A stretch of 64,000 nt of DNA, from the NCBI RefSeq assembly GCF_023746555.1, contig NZ_CP098755.1:4472001-4536000 (forward strand). The letters run 5' to 3'. The DNA comes from Brevibacillus ruminantium (lineage in GTDB: Bacteria > Bacillota > Bacilli > Brevibacillales > Brevibacillaceae). Below the pieces are notes generated by a model, which did no database searches, had not been told where the DNA came from, and saw nothing but the letters and a program-made list of their open reading frames with translations. Shown here one piece after another: positions 33,550 to 41,833 of the stretch. Within the stretch, counting starts at the first letter, position 1; every line of letters begins with the position of its first letter. Made by a program: the position numbers and the translations under genes.

Positions 33550-34182
33550 ATGTTATATCTTGTTTTGATACTTGTACTAGCATCCGTCGTAGTAATCACT
33601 ATTTTATTAAGACAGAGAACGAATAAAGCTGTTATACCTTCCAAACAAGAGTTTGATTTTAATCCGTTACATATTACTATTGAAGATATTGATTTAATGG
33701 AAGACGGATCAGATTTTGAAATGTATTTGTATCGACTATTCCTTGCATTGGGCTATAAAGGAGTATATAAAACCGTTGGCAGCAGGGATTTCGGTGCTGA
33801 TCTAGTTTTTATTGATCGCTACGGAACTCGAAATGTTATTCAGGCTAAACGATATGGAATTAATAATCCGGTCGGTATTGGGGCTGTACAAGAAATCTAT
33901 TCCTCAATGAGATTTTATAAAGCTAAAAAATCAATTGTTATTGCATCTACAAGTTTCACAGGATCATGTGAAACTCTCGCCGGCATAAATCATGTAAAAT
34001 TACTTGATCGAAATGATCTAATCCACATCATTACACTCTTTAAACAAGGTGAGGTTGAGAAAGTAAAAGATATTATTGAGACAGAACCAAGAATGATTTT
34101 AGAATCGTGGTCTGAATACACCGATCATCATCGTGAGATCAAGAAAGATAGAAAGGCGGAGAAGTTAGTACAAAATACTTGA
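33550..34182 (+). CDS. membrane-anchored Mrr-like restriction endonuclease, 210 aa
   Basis: N-terminal membrane helix (LYLVLILVLASVVVITILL, residues 2-20), a linker, then an Mrr_cat domain (residues 55-165): FEMYLYRLFLALGYKGVYKT, FGADLVFID and NVIQAKRYGINNPVG, giving the Asp and Gln-x-Lys pattern. VIASTSFTGSCETLAG is the usual end of the core. Same logic as the protein at 23178-23954 but with one helix. It follows the putative nuclease gene 26 nt upstream, probably in one operon; a shared terminator follows. Confidence 0.78.
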   Translation: MLYLVLILVLASVVVITILLRQRTNKAVIPSKQEFDFNPLHITIEDIDLMEDGSDFEMYLYRLFLALGYKGVYKTVGSRDFGADLVFIDRYGTRNVIQAKRYGINNPVGIGAVQEIYSSMRFYKAKKSIVIASTSFTGSCETLAGINHVKLLDRNDLIHIITLFKQGEVEKVKDIIETEPRMILESWSEYTDHHREIKKDRKAEKLVQNT

Positions 34183-34265
34183 GAAGGCGAATTGCCAAAT
34201 GCCATTGTTTGAATCGTTTTCAGACACTTTAAACCCTAGAGCTAATCATTCATATTCAACAATAG

Positions 34266-34293
34266 AAAAGGGGATACGCGTCCCCTTTTCTTC
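34266..34293 (+). terminator. rho-independent terminator of the nuclease pair
   Basis: AAAAGGGGA and TCCCCTTTTC around TACGCG. Confidence 0.75.
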
Positions 34294-34388
34294 CTGTCTT
34301 CATAAACGAGACATTTAAAAAACTATAATCCATTACCTCACCTTGTCTACTATAGACGTTTTCATAACGTGAAAATGTCTAATCTTCC

Positions 34389-34976
34389 TTAGACAAACTC
34401 AACCCCACGAACCTTCGAAAATACCATGGTATCCCGCAGCGAACCGTCCCGATCACATTTTTCCTGACGAAGAATCCCTTCCAATGTGAAGCCCAGTCGC
34501 TCAGCCACCCGCGCACTTTGCGTATTCCGAGCATCACAGCGAATCTCGATACGATTCGCTTGCAGCTCTTGTATGGCAAAATTCGTAATGGCATCCACGG
34601 CCTCGGTAATATATCCTTGTTTGCCAAACGAGGAACGCACCCAATAGCCAATTTCAAATTTTCGCGCTTGCCAATCGATCCGGTGAAGTCCGCTGTTGCC
34701 AACGAGCTGACCGGTTTCTTTTTGGATGAGAATCAGCCGAAAATCTTTTCGCTCCAAAAATTCCAGTCGAGAATGGCGTATTTGTGCTTCTGATTCTTGA
34801 ACGGTAGGGATTTGCTCAGCCCAAGGCATCCACGGACGTAATTCTTCCACGCTTTCTCTCACAGCCTCGTTTACTGCCGCTCCGTCTCCCCATAATGGCG
34901 CACGGATCAGCAAGCGTTCACTTTCAAAGCTCTCCGGTATCGATAACAATATCGGGTCAGTATGATTGGTTTTCAC
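34389..34976 (-). CDS. GNAT acetyltransferase, RimJ/RimL type, 195 aa
   Basis: Acetyltransf_3-type: FESERLLIRAPLWGDGAAV at the N-terminus, FEIGYWVRSSFGKQGYITEA containing the acetyl-CoA loop, then IEIRCDARNTQSARVAERLG and FTLEGILR. The GTG at 34976 lies 8 nt after GGGGAG; the GTG at 34985 abuts the ribosome binding site. Members acetylate N-termini of ribosomal proteins or small molecules. Monocistronic. Confidence 0.83.
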   Translation of the reverse strand: MKTNHTDPILLSIPESFESERLLIRAPLWGDGAAVNEAVRESVEELRPWMPWAEQIPTVQESEAQIRHSRLEFLERKDFRLILIQKETGQLVGNSGLHRIDWQARKFEIGYWVRSSFGKQGYITEAVDAITNFAIQELQANRIEIRCDARNTQSARVAERLGFTLEGILRQEKCDRDGSLRDTMVFSKVRGVEFV

Positions 34977-35096
34977 GGGTCCCACTCCCCTAAAATATTT
35001 CCACTAAACTTAACATATCGCCGATTCTCTTTACAAGCGAAAAGGGAGCAGTTATCACGCCCAGAAGCTTTAATTTTTGCATTCTTATTTACCCAA

Positions 35097-35141
35097 AAGA
35101 AAAAAGGGCCGCAACCGGCAAAGCCGAAATTGCAACCCTTC
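35097..35141 (-). terminator. rho-independent terminator of the alpha/beta hydrolase gene
   Basis: Minus-strand reading gives nested arms AAGGG, GCAA, CGGC and their partners, followed by TTTTTTC. Confidence 0.75.
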
Positions 35142-35182
35142 TTGATTTATACAGCCTTTTCAGCTAATGGGATACTCCATCC

Positions 35183-36037
35183 CTACACATTTGTCGTATG
35201 AGTGGCAATCGCGCCGATAATCTGCTCCCAGTCATCAGAATGAACTTCGTGCCCTGTTCCCTCCAGCAGCAATAGCGATGCATGCGGGATTTCCTCTGCC
35301 AGCGCTCTGCCATGCTCAACCGGGAGTATCGTGTCTTCTGTACCATGGATGACGAGAGCCGGCACCTGGATTTCTTTTAGCAATCCTTCGTAGGAATCGT
35401 CACCTTTTAGCAGCGCATGATTAAACATGCTCAGCAAATTGCGCGCCCGTTGTATTTCTTGTGTTACTTGGTTGTACGCTCTCTCTTCTTCAAATACATG
35501 CTTGGAACCACAAAGCAGAGCCGATCCGGATACCAGATAATCGGCTACCGCTTCTTTATCCGACCAATCCAGAGTGGCTCCTTTGGCATGGTAAGCAAGG
35601 ATTCTCTCATCCATGGGGGGCAAATCCCGGTGGTTGTCATCTGATCCGTAGATGCTGGAGGCAATCAGGGTCAGCGTCAGAACGCGCTGCGGATGATTGC
35701 GTGCGATGACTTGCGCAATCATTCCGCCCAGAGACAACCCCACAAGATGCGCCCGGTCAATTCCGTATGCATCAAGGACCCCTACAGCATCCTCAGCCAT
35801 GTCCGCCACGGTATAATGAGAGCTTCCCGGCTCGTAGACAGTGGAGCGCCCGACATCCCGGTTGTCATAGCGAATCACATATCGTCCTGTATCCGCCAGT
35901 CGTTGGCAGAACTCTTCATCCCAATACACCATGGAGCACATCGCACCCATAATCAGCAAGACTGCCGGATGCTCAGGATTTCCAAAGCTTTCTGTGCAGA
36001 TTTCAATGTCATGAATGTTCACTATTTTTTCGTTCAT
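35183..36037 (-). CDS. alpha/beta fold hydrolase, 284 aa
   Basis: The nucleophile elbow is HLVGLSLGGMIAQ (Ser near residue 100). The oxyanion region is LLIMGAMCSM, and RYDNRDVGRSTVYEP precedes the elbow. The acid and the base can be placed in VIHGTEDTILP and EGTGHEVHSDD. The pattern matches the RsbQ/esterase-like Abhydrolase_1 group. The substrate is not known. ATG 36037 follows AGAGGAAC. Monocistronic, with its own terminator. Confidence 0.85.
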   Translation of the reverse strand: MNEKIVNIHDIEICTESFGNPEHPAVLLIMGAMCSMVYWDEEFCQRLADTGRYVIRYDNRDVGRSTVYEPGSSHYTVADMAEDAVGVLDAYGIDRAHLVGLSLGGMIAQVIARNHPQRVLTLTLIASSIYGSDDNHRDLPPMDERILAYHAKGATLDWSDKEAVADYLVSGSALLCGSKHVFEEERAYNQVTQEIQRARNLLSMFNHALLKGDDSYEGLLKEIQVPALVIHGTEDTILPVEHGRALAEEIPHASLLLLEGTGHEVHSDDWEQIIGAIATHTTNV

Positions 36038-36388
36038 GGTCCGTTCCTCTTTTCATTCGTTTTTTGTTCATGGAGACATGAGCGCAACGAAATAAACCCA
36101 CCTGAAATCGCAAAAAATTGATGGGCTTTCGTGATTGGTCACCTACATTAACGTAAACGAATGAATTGAATAATCATCCCGGAACCTCCTCGAAACGTAT
36201 GGGGCTTATTCGCCCTGCTTCCATGATAACGGACTTCGGCCCTTTCTATCCAGTCCCAAATGATTGACGCTGGGCCCAATTTCAAAAAAAACTGTTCCCG
36301 GTTGATGATTTTTCCCAGAAATGTACAGGAAAAGAAGAGATTTCTCTCAAATATATAGAAAGGAACATTTTAATCAAGGAGGACAATC
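36038..36388. other. 351-bp intergenic region
   Basis: Divergent promoter region between the hydrolase and the VOC gene. No gene, repeat or clear terminator was seen. Confidence 0.5.
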
Positions 36389-36790
36389 ATGACCCACTTT
36401 GTTTCCCATATCGCTACTGTAGAAATCCCGGTGTCACACGTACAAAAATCCGTAGAATGGTATACGGACATCTTTGGCTTGAATGTTCACTTTCAGGATC
36501 AAAACAGTGCGATGCTCACCTTTGGCGCCAAGGGAGTGCCTACGATTTATCTCGTCGAAACGAAAGAACAGCAAGGATTATCCTTTCGAAACACGAATAA
36601 TGATGTCGTGCATAGTGTGATCGACTTCTATACACCTTCCCTCACAGACTTTTACCAATGGCTTCAGGAAAAGCACGTTGACGTAGGTCCATTGAATATC
36701 CATCCTGAGCATGGGTACGGCGGATTCGGTTTTAAAGACCCGGACGGAAATCTGCTTAGCGCCACCAATATTTTGCACCCCGGTCAATAA
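36389..36790 (+). CDS. VOC (glyoxalase/bleomycin resistance/dioxygenase) superfamily protein, 133 aa
   Basis: Single VOC domain: VEIPVSHVQKSVEWYTDIFG at the N-terminus, then GVPTIYLVET, VIDFYTPSLTDFYQWLQEKH and HPEHGYGGFGFKDPDGNLLS. Metal ligands His and Glu are plausible at the usual places (HVQ, YLVET). The ATG follows AAGGAGG. It may bind or detoxify a small molecule. Monocistronic. Confidence 0.82.
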   Translation: MTHFVSHIATVEIPVSHVQKSVEWYTDIFGLNVHFQDQNSAMLTFGAKGVPTIYLVETKEQQGLSFRNTNNDVVHSVIDFYTPSLTDFYQWLQEKHVDVGPLNIHPEHGYGGFGFKDPDGNLLSATNILHPGQ

Positions 36791-36925
36791 CACGAGGAGC
36801 TGATCCTTTGGCCCGTCGCCCATCATGGTAAATATCATGGTAAACAACGCCGCCGTCCCCCGTCTTGTCCAACTACAAACATAACGGATGTGCCTACATG
36901 TTCTTGTCAGGATTCGGCATAGGAA

Positions 36926-36977
36926 AAGGATAGAGCCGTCAGAGCATCCTCTCTGAGACTCTATCCTTCTTTGTTTG
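36926..36977. terminator. hairpin terminator between convergent genes
   Basis: AAGGATAGAG pairs with CTCTATCCTT, with an inner TCAGAG/CTCTGA pairing. It is followed by TTCTTTGTTT on the plus strand. It separates the VOC gene from the minus-strand monooxygenase-like gene. The rest of 36791-37133 shows no gene. Confidence 0.7.
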
Positions 36978-37133
36978 ATGGAGGGTGCTATCGTCCCTCC
37001 GGTTTTATCACTCACGGCTTCTTTTCTTCAAAAGCGAAGCAATCCCGAGCTGTTGAGTCCTGTCTTTACACCGTTCCCTCTACTTCCCGTGATTGAAAGA
37101 GAGCTTCTTGTATGTTCGACAGTAGGAGATGAA

Positions 37134-37430
37134 TCAGAACAGCGAAACCCTGTCAAAATGCTCGACAGTTGGAAAGGGGTCGTAAAAATGGTGCAGTACT
37201 CTTTTCCACTCCTGGTATTCGGGGGATTGCCGAAAGCCAATCGTATGGTCCTCCAGACTCTCCCATTTCACCAGCAAAAGGTACTTTCCCTTTACCTCCA
37301 TGCAGCGATGCAGTTCATGGCTGACATACCCCTTCATCGAAGAGATGATGCTCGACGCCTGACGAAACGCTTCTTCATACTCTTGTTCCATCCCATCTTT
37401 GACTTGCAGCATAACCGCTTCCAGAATCAA
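37134..37430 (-). CDS. antibiotic biosynthesis monooxygenase (ABM) domain protein, 98 aa
   Basis: Dimeric ferredoxin-like ABM fold: EAVMLQVKDGMEQEYEEAFR, MKGYVSHELHRCMEVKGKYL, LLVKWESLEDHTIGFRQSPE, then LHHFYDPFPTVEHFDRV. Such proteins are small oxygenases, haem-binding proteins or stress proteins. The TTG start lies about 10 nt after GAGG. The SAM methyltransferase gene is on the same strand, 72 bp upstream. Confidence 0.83.
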   Translation of the reverse strand: MILEAVMLQVKDGMEQEYEEAFRQASSIISSMKGYVSHELHRCMEVKGKYLLLVKWESLEDHTIGFRQSPEYQEWKRVLHHFYDPFPTVEHFDRVSLF

Positions 37431-37502
37431 TTGATCATCGCCTCTTTGTTCGCTATTCTTTTCACTTTCAGCCGTTCCAGGGTGATGTGCAAGAATCGAC
37501 AG

Positions 37503-38231
37503 CTACCCTCTCTTCGTTCCCGCCAGGAACAAGAATAAGGGAATTCTCAATCTCCGCTCGTATGTCTCCTCATGAATGAAATGTTTGCGTACGGGCTTGG
37601 ATTCTCTGAGCTGCCCAATCTCAAAGCCCGCCTTTTGCATGGCGGTAAAATAATCCTCGATGGTGCGATGATACTTCCGTACGTTGCCGCCCAGCCATGA
37701 CTGCTCGCGATAACCCGCTTTAAAATAATTGTCTACCACCCAATCTGTTCGCAGGCCAGAAGGCTGCAGCGTTGAGGTGATGACCGGATGTTCGACAGAG
37801 AAGATGAACCTTCCGTTCGCTTTCAAGCTCTGGTGGACCTGGCGGAAGAGAGTGTCCACATCTTGTATGTAGTGAATCACCAGTCTGGAGACCACGAGAT
37901 CAAACGTCTCCGCGGGATAATCCCAATCCTCGATCCGGGTCTGAACGACGGTCCCCTTATAGCCCTCCAGTACCTTCTTCGCTGCCTCCACCATATTCCG
38001 TGAGCCTTCGATGCCCGTATACGCGGCACACCCCTGATGGAAAAGCTCAGTCCCGAATCTGGCGTCTCCACATCCCATATCGAGGATGTTCATGCCAGCC
38101 ACATCTCCGAGAAGCTCCCAGATAATCGGCTTTTCTAACGTATCGTTGGCGTTTTCCGGACGCTTGCGCCGCTCCATGTATTGCTCAAAGTTGTTGTCAT
38201 CATCGTAAAATTCGGAACCGTTATAGCGCAT
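37503..38231 (-). CDS. class I SAM-dependent methyltransferase, 242 aa
   Basis: Methyltransf_11-type core. Motif I is ILDMGCGDARFGTELFHQG (about residue 49), YTGIEGSRNMVEAAKK is motif II, DLVVSRLVIHYIQDVD is motif IV, and LKANGRFIFSVEHPV follows. The C-terminal YFTAMQKAGFEIGQLRES is typical of small-molecule methylases. The ATG at 38231 has a GGGGGG ribosome binding site. Substrate unknown. It lies 31 bp from phzF-like on the same strand and may be cotranscribed with it. Confidence 0.82.
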   Translation of the reverse strand: MRYNGSEFYDDDNNFEQYMERRKRPENANDTLEKPIIWELLGDVAGMNILDMGCGDARFGTELFHQGCAAYTGIEGSRNMVEAAKKVLEGYKGTVVQTRIEDWDYPAETFDLVVSRLVIHYIQDVDTLFRQVHQSLKANGRFIFSVEHPVITSTLQPSGLRTDWVVDNYFKAGYREQSWLGGNVRKYHRTIEDYFTAMQKAGFEIGQLRESKPVRKHFIHEETYERRLRIPLFLFLAGTKRG

Positions 38232-38261
38232 TCCATGCCCCCCTGCCCAGTGATCCAGATA

Positions 38262-39155
38262 TTAGATCGACACCTCGAATTCATCCACATAGACCGCCGT
38301 TCCCGTGATCTCGATCTCGTACTGGTCGCCACTTCTGCTTACATGTACCTGAACTCTACCATCCCTTCCGATCTCCAGTCCCTGCTCAACCACCAGACGC
38401 AGAGACGAATCCACTCCTCCTCTTACAAACTGTGCGTAATATGCCCCCATGACTCCGGATGCCGTTCCTGTAACCGGGTCTTCCACGGTGCCAGAGAAGG
38501 GGGAGGAAAAATGGCGAGCATGCATCTGCGCCTGCGGATCGTAGGTTTCCAGGCAGAACGGGTGAACGGACGCCCGCGGCATCTCCTTCAGGATCGACGG
38601 AAACCGCTCATTCTGAGGCTTCATCCTCTGGCAGGCATCCAGGCTTTTCACGGGAACCAACAAGGTCCAGATGCCCGTACTTCCGTACATGACAGGCAAA
38701 TCTGTATCGATATCACTCTCTTCGATCCCGATGGACTGCGCCAGCTCCTGCAATGAGCCTTGAAACGGTTCAAACTGCGGAGTAGCCTGCCGCATGGTAG
38801 TCGAGAAGCTGCCGTCTGGATCAGAATGCAGGCGGATCGGCAATATCCCCGTTTTTGTCTCAATCGTCAACGCTGTTTTCTCTCTCAGCAAACCTCTGGC
38901 GCGCAAGGCATACAACGTCGCCATGGTACCATGACCGCAGAGATTCATCTCATGGCCGGGTGTAAAATAGCGGATGCGAAGATCAGCCTTGTCAGATGGC
39001 AAAAGAAAGGAGGTCTCGTTGAACCCTACTTTTTCGGCAATCTCCCTCATTTCCTCTTCGGAGAGATGTTCTCCATCCAAGACCACTCCCGCCGGGTTTC
39101 CCTTGTTGGGAATCGTGCTAAACGCGTCGTAATGATACACTTTTTTGGTTTTCAT
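38262..39155 (-). CDS. PhzF-family isomerase-like protein, 297 aa
   Basis: PhzC/PhzF fold (diaminopimelate epimerase-like). The N-terminus is [20 protein letters not shown] and the catalytic Glu lies in [30 protein letters not shown] is the signature loop, and the second half carries the duplicated unit [23 protein letters not shown] 39155 follows GGGAGGTG. The ATG 5 codons earlier overlaps that site. Substrate unknown; members are spread beyond phenazine producers. Not part of a phenazine cluster here. Confidence 0.88.
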   Translation of the reverse strand: MKTKKVYHYDAFSTIPNKGNPAGVVLDGEHLSEEEMREIAEKVGFNETSFLLPSDKADLRIRYFTPGHEMNLCGHGTMATLYALRARGLLREKTALTIETKTGILPIRLHSDPDGSFSTTMRQATPQFEPFQGSLQELAQSIGIEESDIDTDLPVMYGSTGIWTLLVPVKSLDACQRMKPQNERFPSILKEMPRASVHPFCLETYDPQAQMHARHFSSPFSGTVEDPVTGTASGVMGAYYAQFVRGGVDSSLRLVVEQGLEIGRDGRVQVHVSRSGDQYEIEITGTAVYVDEFEVSI

Positions 39156-39251
39156 CAGGGCACCTCCCATTTACTTCCTTTCATCATAGCAGATTGCCCA
39201 GGATCATCGACTCTTTCTTTCACACACGTAGAAAATTCTTACGCTGAACCA

Positions 39252-39282
39252 CAAAAAAGAGGAGTGATCACATCACTCCCCC
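39252..39282 (-). terminator. rho-independent terminator of the PhnB-like gene
   Basis: Minus strand: GGGGGAGTGAT, loop GTG, ATCACTCCTC, then TTTTTT. Confidence 0.8.
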
Positions 39283-39329
39283 AGAAATACACATGATTTT
39301 GCCTAAACACGATACGATACGGCACAGAC

Positions 39330-39758
39330 TTATTGCTGCTGTCCCTCGGTAAAGATTTGGAAGGTCACGCCGAACTTGTCCGTCACGATGCCGTAAGCTG
39401 GGCTAAAATGGGTTTCCTGCAAAGGCATTTGCACCTGACCGCCTTCTTGCAGCGCATCAAAAAACTGCTTGGCCTTTTCCTTGTCGTTGGTGGTGACACA
39501 GATGGTGACTTGATTCCCGATTTGGTGAGGCTGACCTGGGAACGCATCGGAGAACATCATGTCGGTTTCGCCCACTTTAATGGTAGCATGTGCTACAAGG
39601 CCCTTCGCTTCTTCAGGCATGGTAAACTCAGGATTTTCCGGCATATCGCCGAAGCTCGTGGAGAATACAACCTGTGCCTCCAATGCTTTTTCGTAAAACG
39701 CAATCGCTTCTTTGGCATTTCCATTCATGATGAGATAAGGAAACAGGCGCACTGTCAT
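39330..39758 (-). CDS. PhnB-like VOC protein, 142 aa
   Basis: VOC superfamily, 3-dmu-9_3-mt / PhnB subtype: RLFPYLIMNGNAKEAIAFYE, ALEAQVVFSTSFGDMPENPE, VAHATIKVGETDMMFSDAFP, KAKQFFDALQEGGQVQMPLQ, and KFGVTFQIF at the end. Length is normal. Role unknown; proteins of this type are often found next to drug-stress genes. Terminator immediately downstream. Confidence 0.83.
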   Translation of the reverse strand: MTVRLFPYLIMNGNAKEAIAFYEKALEAQVVFSTSFGDMPENPEFTMPEEAKGLVAHATIKVGETDMMFSDAFPGQPHQIGNQVTICVTTNDKEKAKQFFDALQEGGQVQMPLQETHFSPAYGIVTDKFGVTFQIFTEGQQQ

Positions 39759-39895
39759 ACTAAAATCATCTCCCAGTAATCAAATTTATCCATTCATTAT
39801 TGCCCAATCTGCAAACTTATAACAATGATAGCATGTCCAGCTTTCATCGATTTCTCTTCGATTGCTTTTTTGAGGCTGTCCACTGTACCGTTGAT

Positions 39896-40273
39896 CTATT
39901 CCCGATTCGCCTGCTCATCTTCCTCAGGCGCTACGACTCTCAGCCTGCTCTCTTCTTTCTCTTCCACAATATGCTTGAGCATCGAGAGCTTGTTTGTCCA
40001 AAACTGCTCGTAAAAGGCAAGCCATTGCTGCAACTCCTGCAAAGGCTCCGGATGTAGCCGGTACAATTTTTCCCTGCCTGCCTTTCGCCCGCTGACCAGC
40101 TTCGCATCGGTCAGTACCTGCAGATGTTTGGCGACGGCTGTTCGGCTCATAGGAAAGTGAGCCGTGATCGCGGAGATCGGCAACTCTGAGCCAGCCAGCA
40201 ATCGAAGGACTTCTCTGCGGGTGGGGTCCGCAATCGCTTGAAACACATCGTGCTTTTGAGCTGCGGGCAACAC
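39896..40273 (-). CDS. ArsR-family winged-helix repressor, 125 aa
   Basis: ArsR/HTH_20 fold with no metal cysteines: VFQAIADPTRREVLRLLAGS, ISAITAHFPMSRTAVAKHLQ as the recognition helix, VLTDAKLVSGRKAGREKLYR as the wing. This subtype is commonly paired with SRPBCC genes. GTG start lies directly after the SRPBCC stop (TAAGTG), with GGAGGG as ribosome binding site. It probably represses its own operon through the twin palindromes at 40731-40775. Confidence 0.88.
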   Translation of the reverse strand: MLPAAQKHDVFQAIADPTRREVLRLLAGSELPISAITAHFPMSRTAVAKHLQVLTDAKLVSGRKAGREKLYRLHPEPLQELQQWLAFYEQFWTNKLSMLKHIVEEKEESRLRVVAPEEDEQANRE

Positions 40274-40711
40274 TTAGCCCTCCACAACCTTTTTCAGCTT
40301 CTGTACGATACCTGCCCAACCTTGGTCCATGCGATCGCGAATGACCGCCGCATCTTCTTTGGCTTTGGGTACGAGGGTATCTGGTTGCTTCCATCCACCG
40401 TGAATCAGGGTAAATTCCGTCTTGTCCCCCACTTCTTTTAATTCAAAGGTAACAAACCATCCATCTGTATCCCAGAGAAAAGAGAGGCGATGAGGCGGCG
40501 TCAGCTCGGTCACTTTGCAAGGTGACGGGCCAAATGGCGATTGGATGTGAAATTCGTATCCAATTTCTGCCTGAAAATCGTTCGGCATAAACCAGGAGGC
40601 AATACCCTCCGCAGTTGAAACGGTATCCCATACTTTTTGAATCGGGGCTTCAATCGTCACGGTATGCTTGATAGCTGGCAATCCTTGTTGTTGATCTGCG
40701 CTCATGTTCAT
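40274..40711 (-). CDS. SRPBCC / AHSA1 domain protein, 145 aa
   Basis: START-like hydrophobic-pocket fold: HTVTIEAPIQKVWDTVSTAE, GIASWFMPNDFQAEIGYEFH, PHRLSFLWDT and KTEFTLIHGGWKQPD, ending DRMDQGWAGIVQKLKKVVE. Same group as YndB of Bacillus. ATG follows AAAAGGAG. First gene of a two-gene operon with the ArsR repressor, so it probably binds or reports the inducer. Ligand unknown. Confidence 0.86.
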   Translation of the reverse strand: MNMSADQQQGLPAIKHTVTIEAPIQKVWDTVSTAEGIASWFMPNDFQAEIGYEFHIQSPFGPSPCKVTELTPPHRLSFLWDTDGWFVTFELKEVGDKTEFTLIHGGWKQPDTLVPKAKEDAAVIRDRMDQGWAGIVQKLKKVVEG

Positions 40712-40730
40712 TCTCCTTTTATTCGAAATA

Positions 40731-40783
40731 AAACCTTTTGGTTTCGCTTTTTGATTATATAAAACCTTTTGGTTTCACGTCAA
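40731..40783 (-). promoter_or_regulatory. promoter with twin operators for the SRPBCC-ArsR operon
   Basis: The palindrome AAACCTTTTGGTTT occurs exactly twice, at 40731-40744 and 40762-40775, 31 bp apart (about three helical turns). Minus-strand -35 TTGACG (40778-40783) and -10 TATAAT (40754-40759) are 18 bp apart. The second palindrome lies in the spacer; the first lies near the transcription start. The arrangement suits full repression by ArsR dimers. Confidence 0.8.
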
Positions 40784-40851
40784 CATATAGCTTGCCTCGA
40801 TCCAGCCCCGTCTATTCCGTAATTTTTTCCATCTCTCCAGTCCTGCTGTAT

Positions 40852-40891
40852 AAGCCGGACAGTCATTTTATGCTGTCCGGCTTGCTTTTTG
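40852..40891 (+). terminator. rho-independent terminator without an obvious upstream gene
   Basis: AAGCCGGACAG and CTGTCCGGCTT arms, followed by GCTTTTT. The stretch before it is the promoter region of the minus-strand SRPBCC operon, so what it terminates is unclear; readthrough or a small RNA is possible. Confidence 0.7.
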
Positions 40892-40938
40892 TAACAAAAC
40901 CGATTATGCTTTTGTTCTCCTATGGTTTCATGCAGCCA

Positions 40939-40960
40939 AACCTTACAAAAATGTAAGGTT
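40939..40960. repeat. inverted repeat upstream of bcrC
   Basis: AACCTTACA - AAAA - TGTAAGGTT, a 9-bp perfect palindrome about 135 bp before bcrC. It could be an operator or a transcript hairpin. Confidence 0.55.
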
Positions 40961-41095
40961 AAGCATCCCGATTGTAAGAAAGATCGATTTTACAACCGCT
41001 AGATCCTCGCTAAAGTAGATCACAGACCGGGTCTGCTCCTGTGTCTTTTGAATGTGACACACAGCTATTTTTTGCAAGACTGGAGGAATCATCGA

Positions 41096-41698
41096 ATGTC
41101 TCTCGTACAGTACGATCTTGAGCTTTTTCGCTCTATCAATGACCTTGGAAAAGAGTATGCGTTTCTAAACCCTGCCGCCATTTTTATGGCCGAGTACACC
41201 ATGTTTCTTTTAGGCTTGGGCCTCATCGTATACTGGTTCACACGGACCAAGCAAAACAGGATGATGGTAATCCAGGCAGTGGCTGCTTTCGTGATCGCAG
41301 AAGTGTTTGCAAGCGTGGCTGGTCACTTCTTTTCCCATCAACAGCCCTTTGCCGTTTTGCCGGATGTCAACCAGTTGATCCAACACAGCATTGATAACTC
41401 GTTTCCGAGTGACCATACGATCCTGTTTTTTTCCATGTGCTTTTCCTTTCTGTTCGTGCGAAAAAGAGAAGGCTGGCTTTGGGTTCTCCTGGCGCTATGC
41501 GTAGGCATTTCCCGGATCTTGGTAGGCGTGCATTATCCGGTCGACGTAGTTGTCGGGGCACTGCTGGGTATCCTGTCCGCGTGCATCGCCTATCTGGTCA
41601 TACCTCAGCTCTCATTCGTTGCGAGCTTGCTGTCTGTTTATGAAAAAGTGGAGCGACGCTTCCTCCCTTCCAAAAGCAAATCAACTGATCTTTCCTAG
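41096..41698 (+). CDS. bcrC: undecaprenyl-diphosphate phosphatase, PAP2 type, 200 aa
   Basis: Membrane enzyme that recycles the peptidoglycan carrier lipid and gives bacitracin resistance. The N-terminus SLVQYDLELFRSINDLGKEY is typical of BcrC. Phosphatase motifs are NSFPSDHTILFF (about residue 102) and SRILVGVHYPVDVVVGALLG (about 140). Five membrane helices. ATG 41096 is 9 nt after GGAGG; the earlier in-frame start has no ribosome binding site. Family members are often under ECF sigma control; no ECF promoter was recognised here. Terminator follows. Confidence 0.88.
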   Translation: MSLVQYDLELFRSINDLGKEYAFLNPAAIFMAEYTMFLLGLGLIVYWFTRTKQNRMMVIQAVAAFVIAEVFASVAGHFFSHQQPFAVLPDVNQLIQHSIDNSFPSDHTILFFSMCFSFLFVRKREGWLWVLLALCVGISRILVGVHYPVDVVVGALLGILSACIAYLVIPQLSFVASLLSVYEKVERRFLPSKSKSTDLS

Positions 41699-41703
41699 AG
41701 CAG

Positions 41704-41730
41704 GGGGCCACTGATGATGGCCCCTTTTTT
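41704..41730 (+). terminator. bcrC terminator
   Basis: GGGGCCA and TGGCCCC arms, then TTTTTT. Confidence 0.88.
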
Positions 41731-41757
41731 GTTTGTGCAAAAGGAAAGCCGATGAGG

Positions 41758-41811
41758 TTGAAAATAGACACGACTGTCGTTTATAATAAAAACGACAATC
41801 GTGTCTATTTT
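41758..41811 (+). promoter_or_regulatory. promoter fully embedded in a 22-bp-arm inverted repeat (TetR operator)
   Basis: Left arm 41761-41782 (AAAATAGACACGAC...) and right arm 41790-41811 (...GTCTATTTT) pair over 22 bp with one mismatch. TTGAAA (41758-41763) and TATAAT (41782-41787), 18 bp apart, form the promoter inside it. Each arm has its own sub-palindrome (ACGAC-T-GTCGT on the left), so two TetR dimers may bind. Confidence 0.75.
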
Positions 41812-41833
41812 ATAAAAAGGAGGTGATCTCCCT

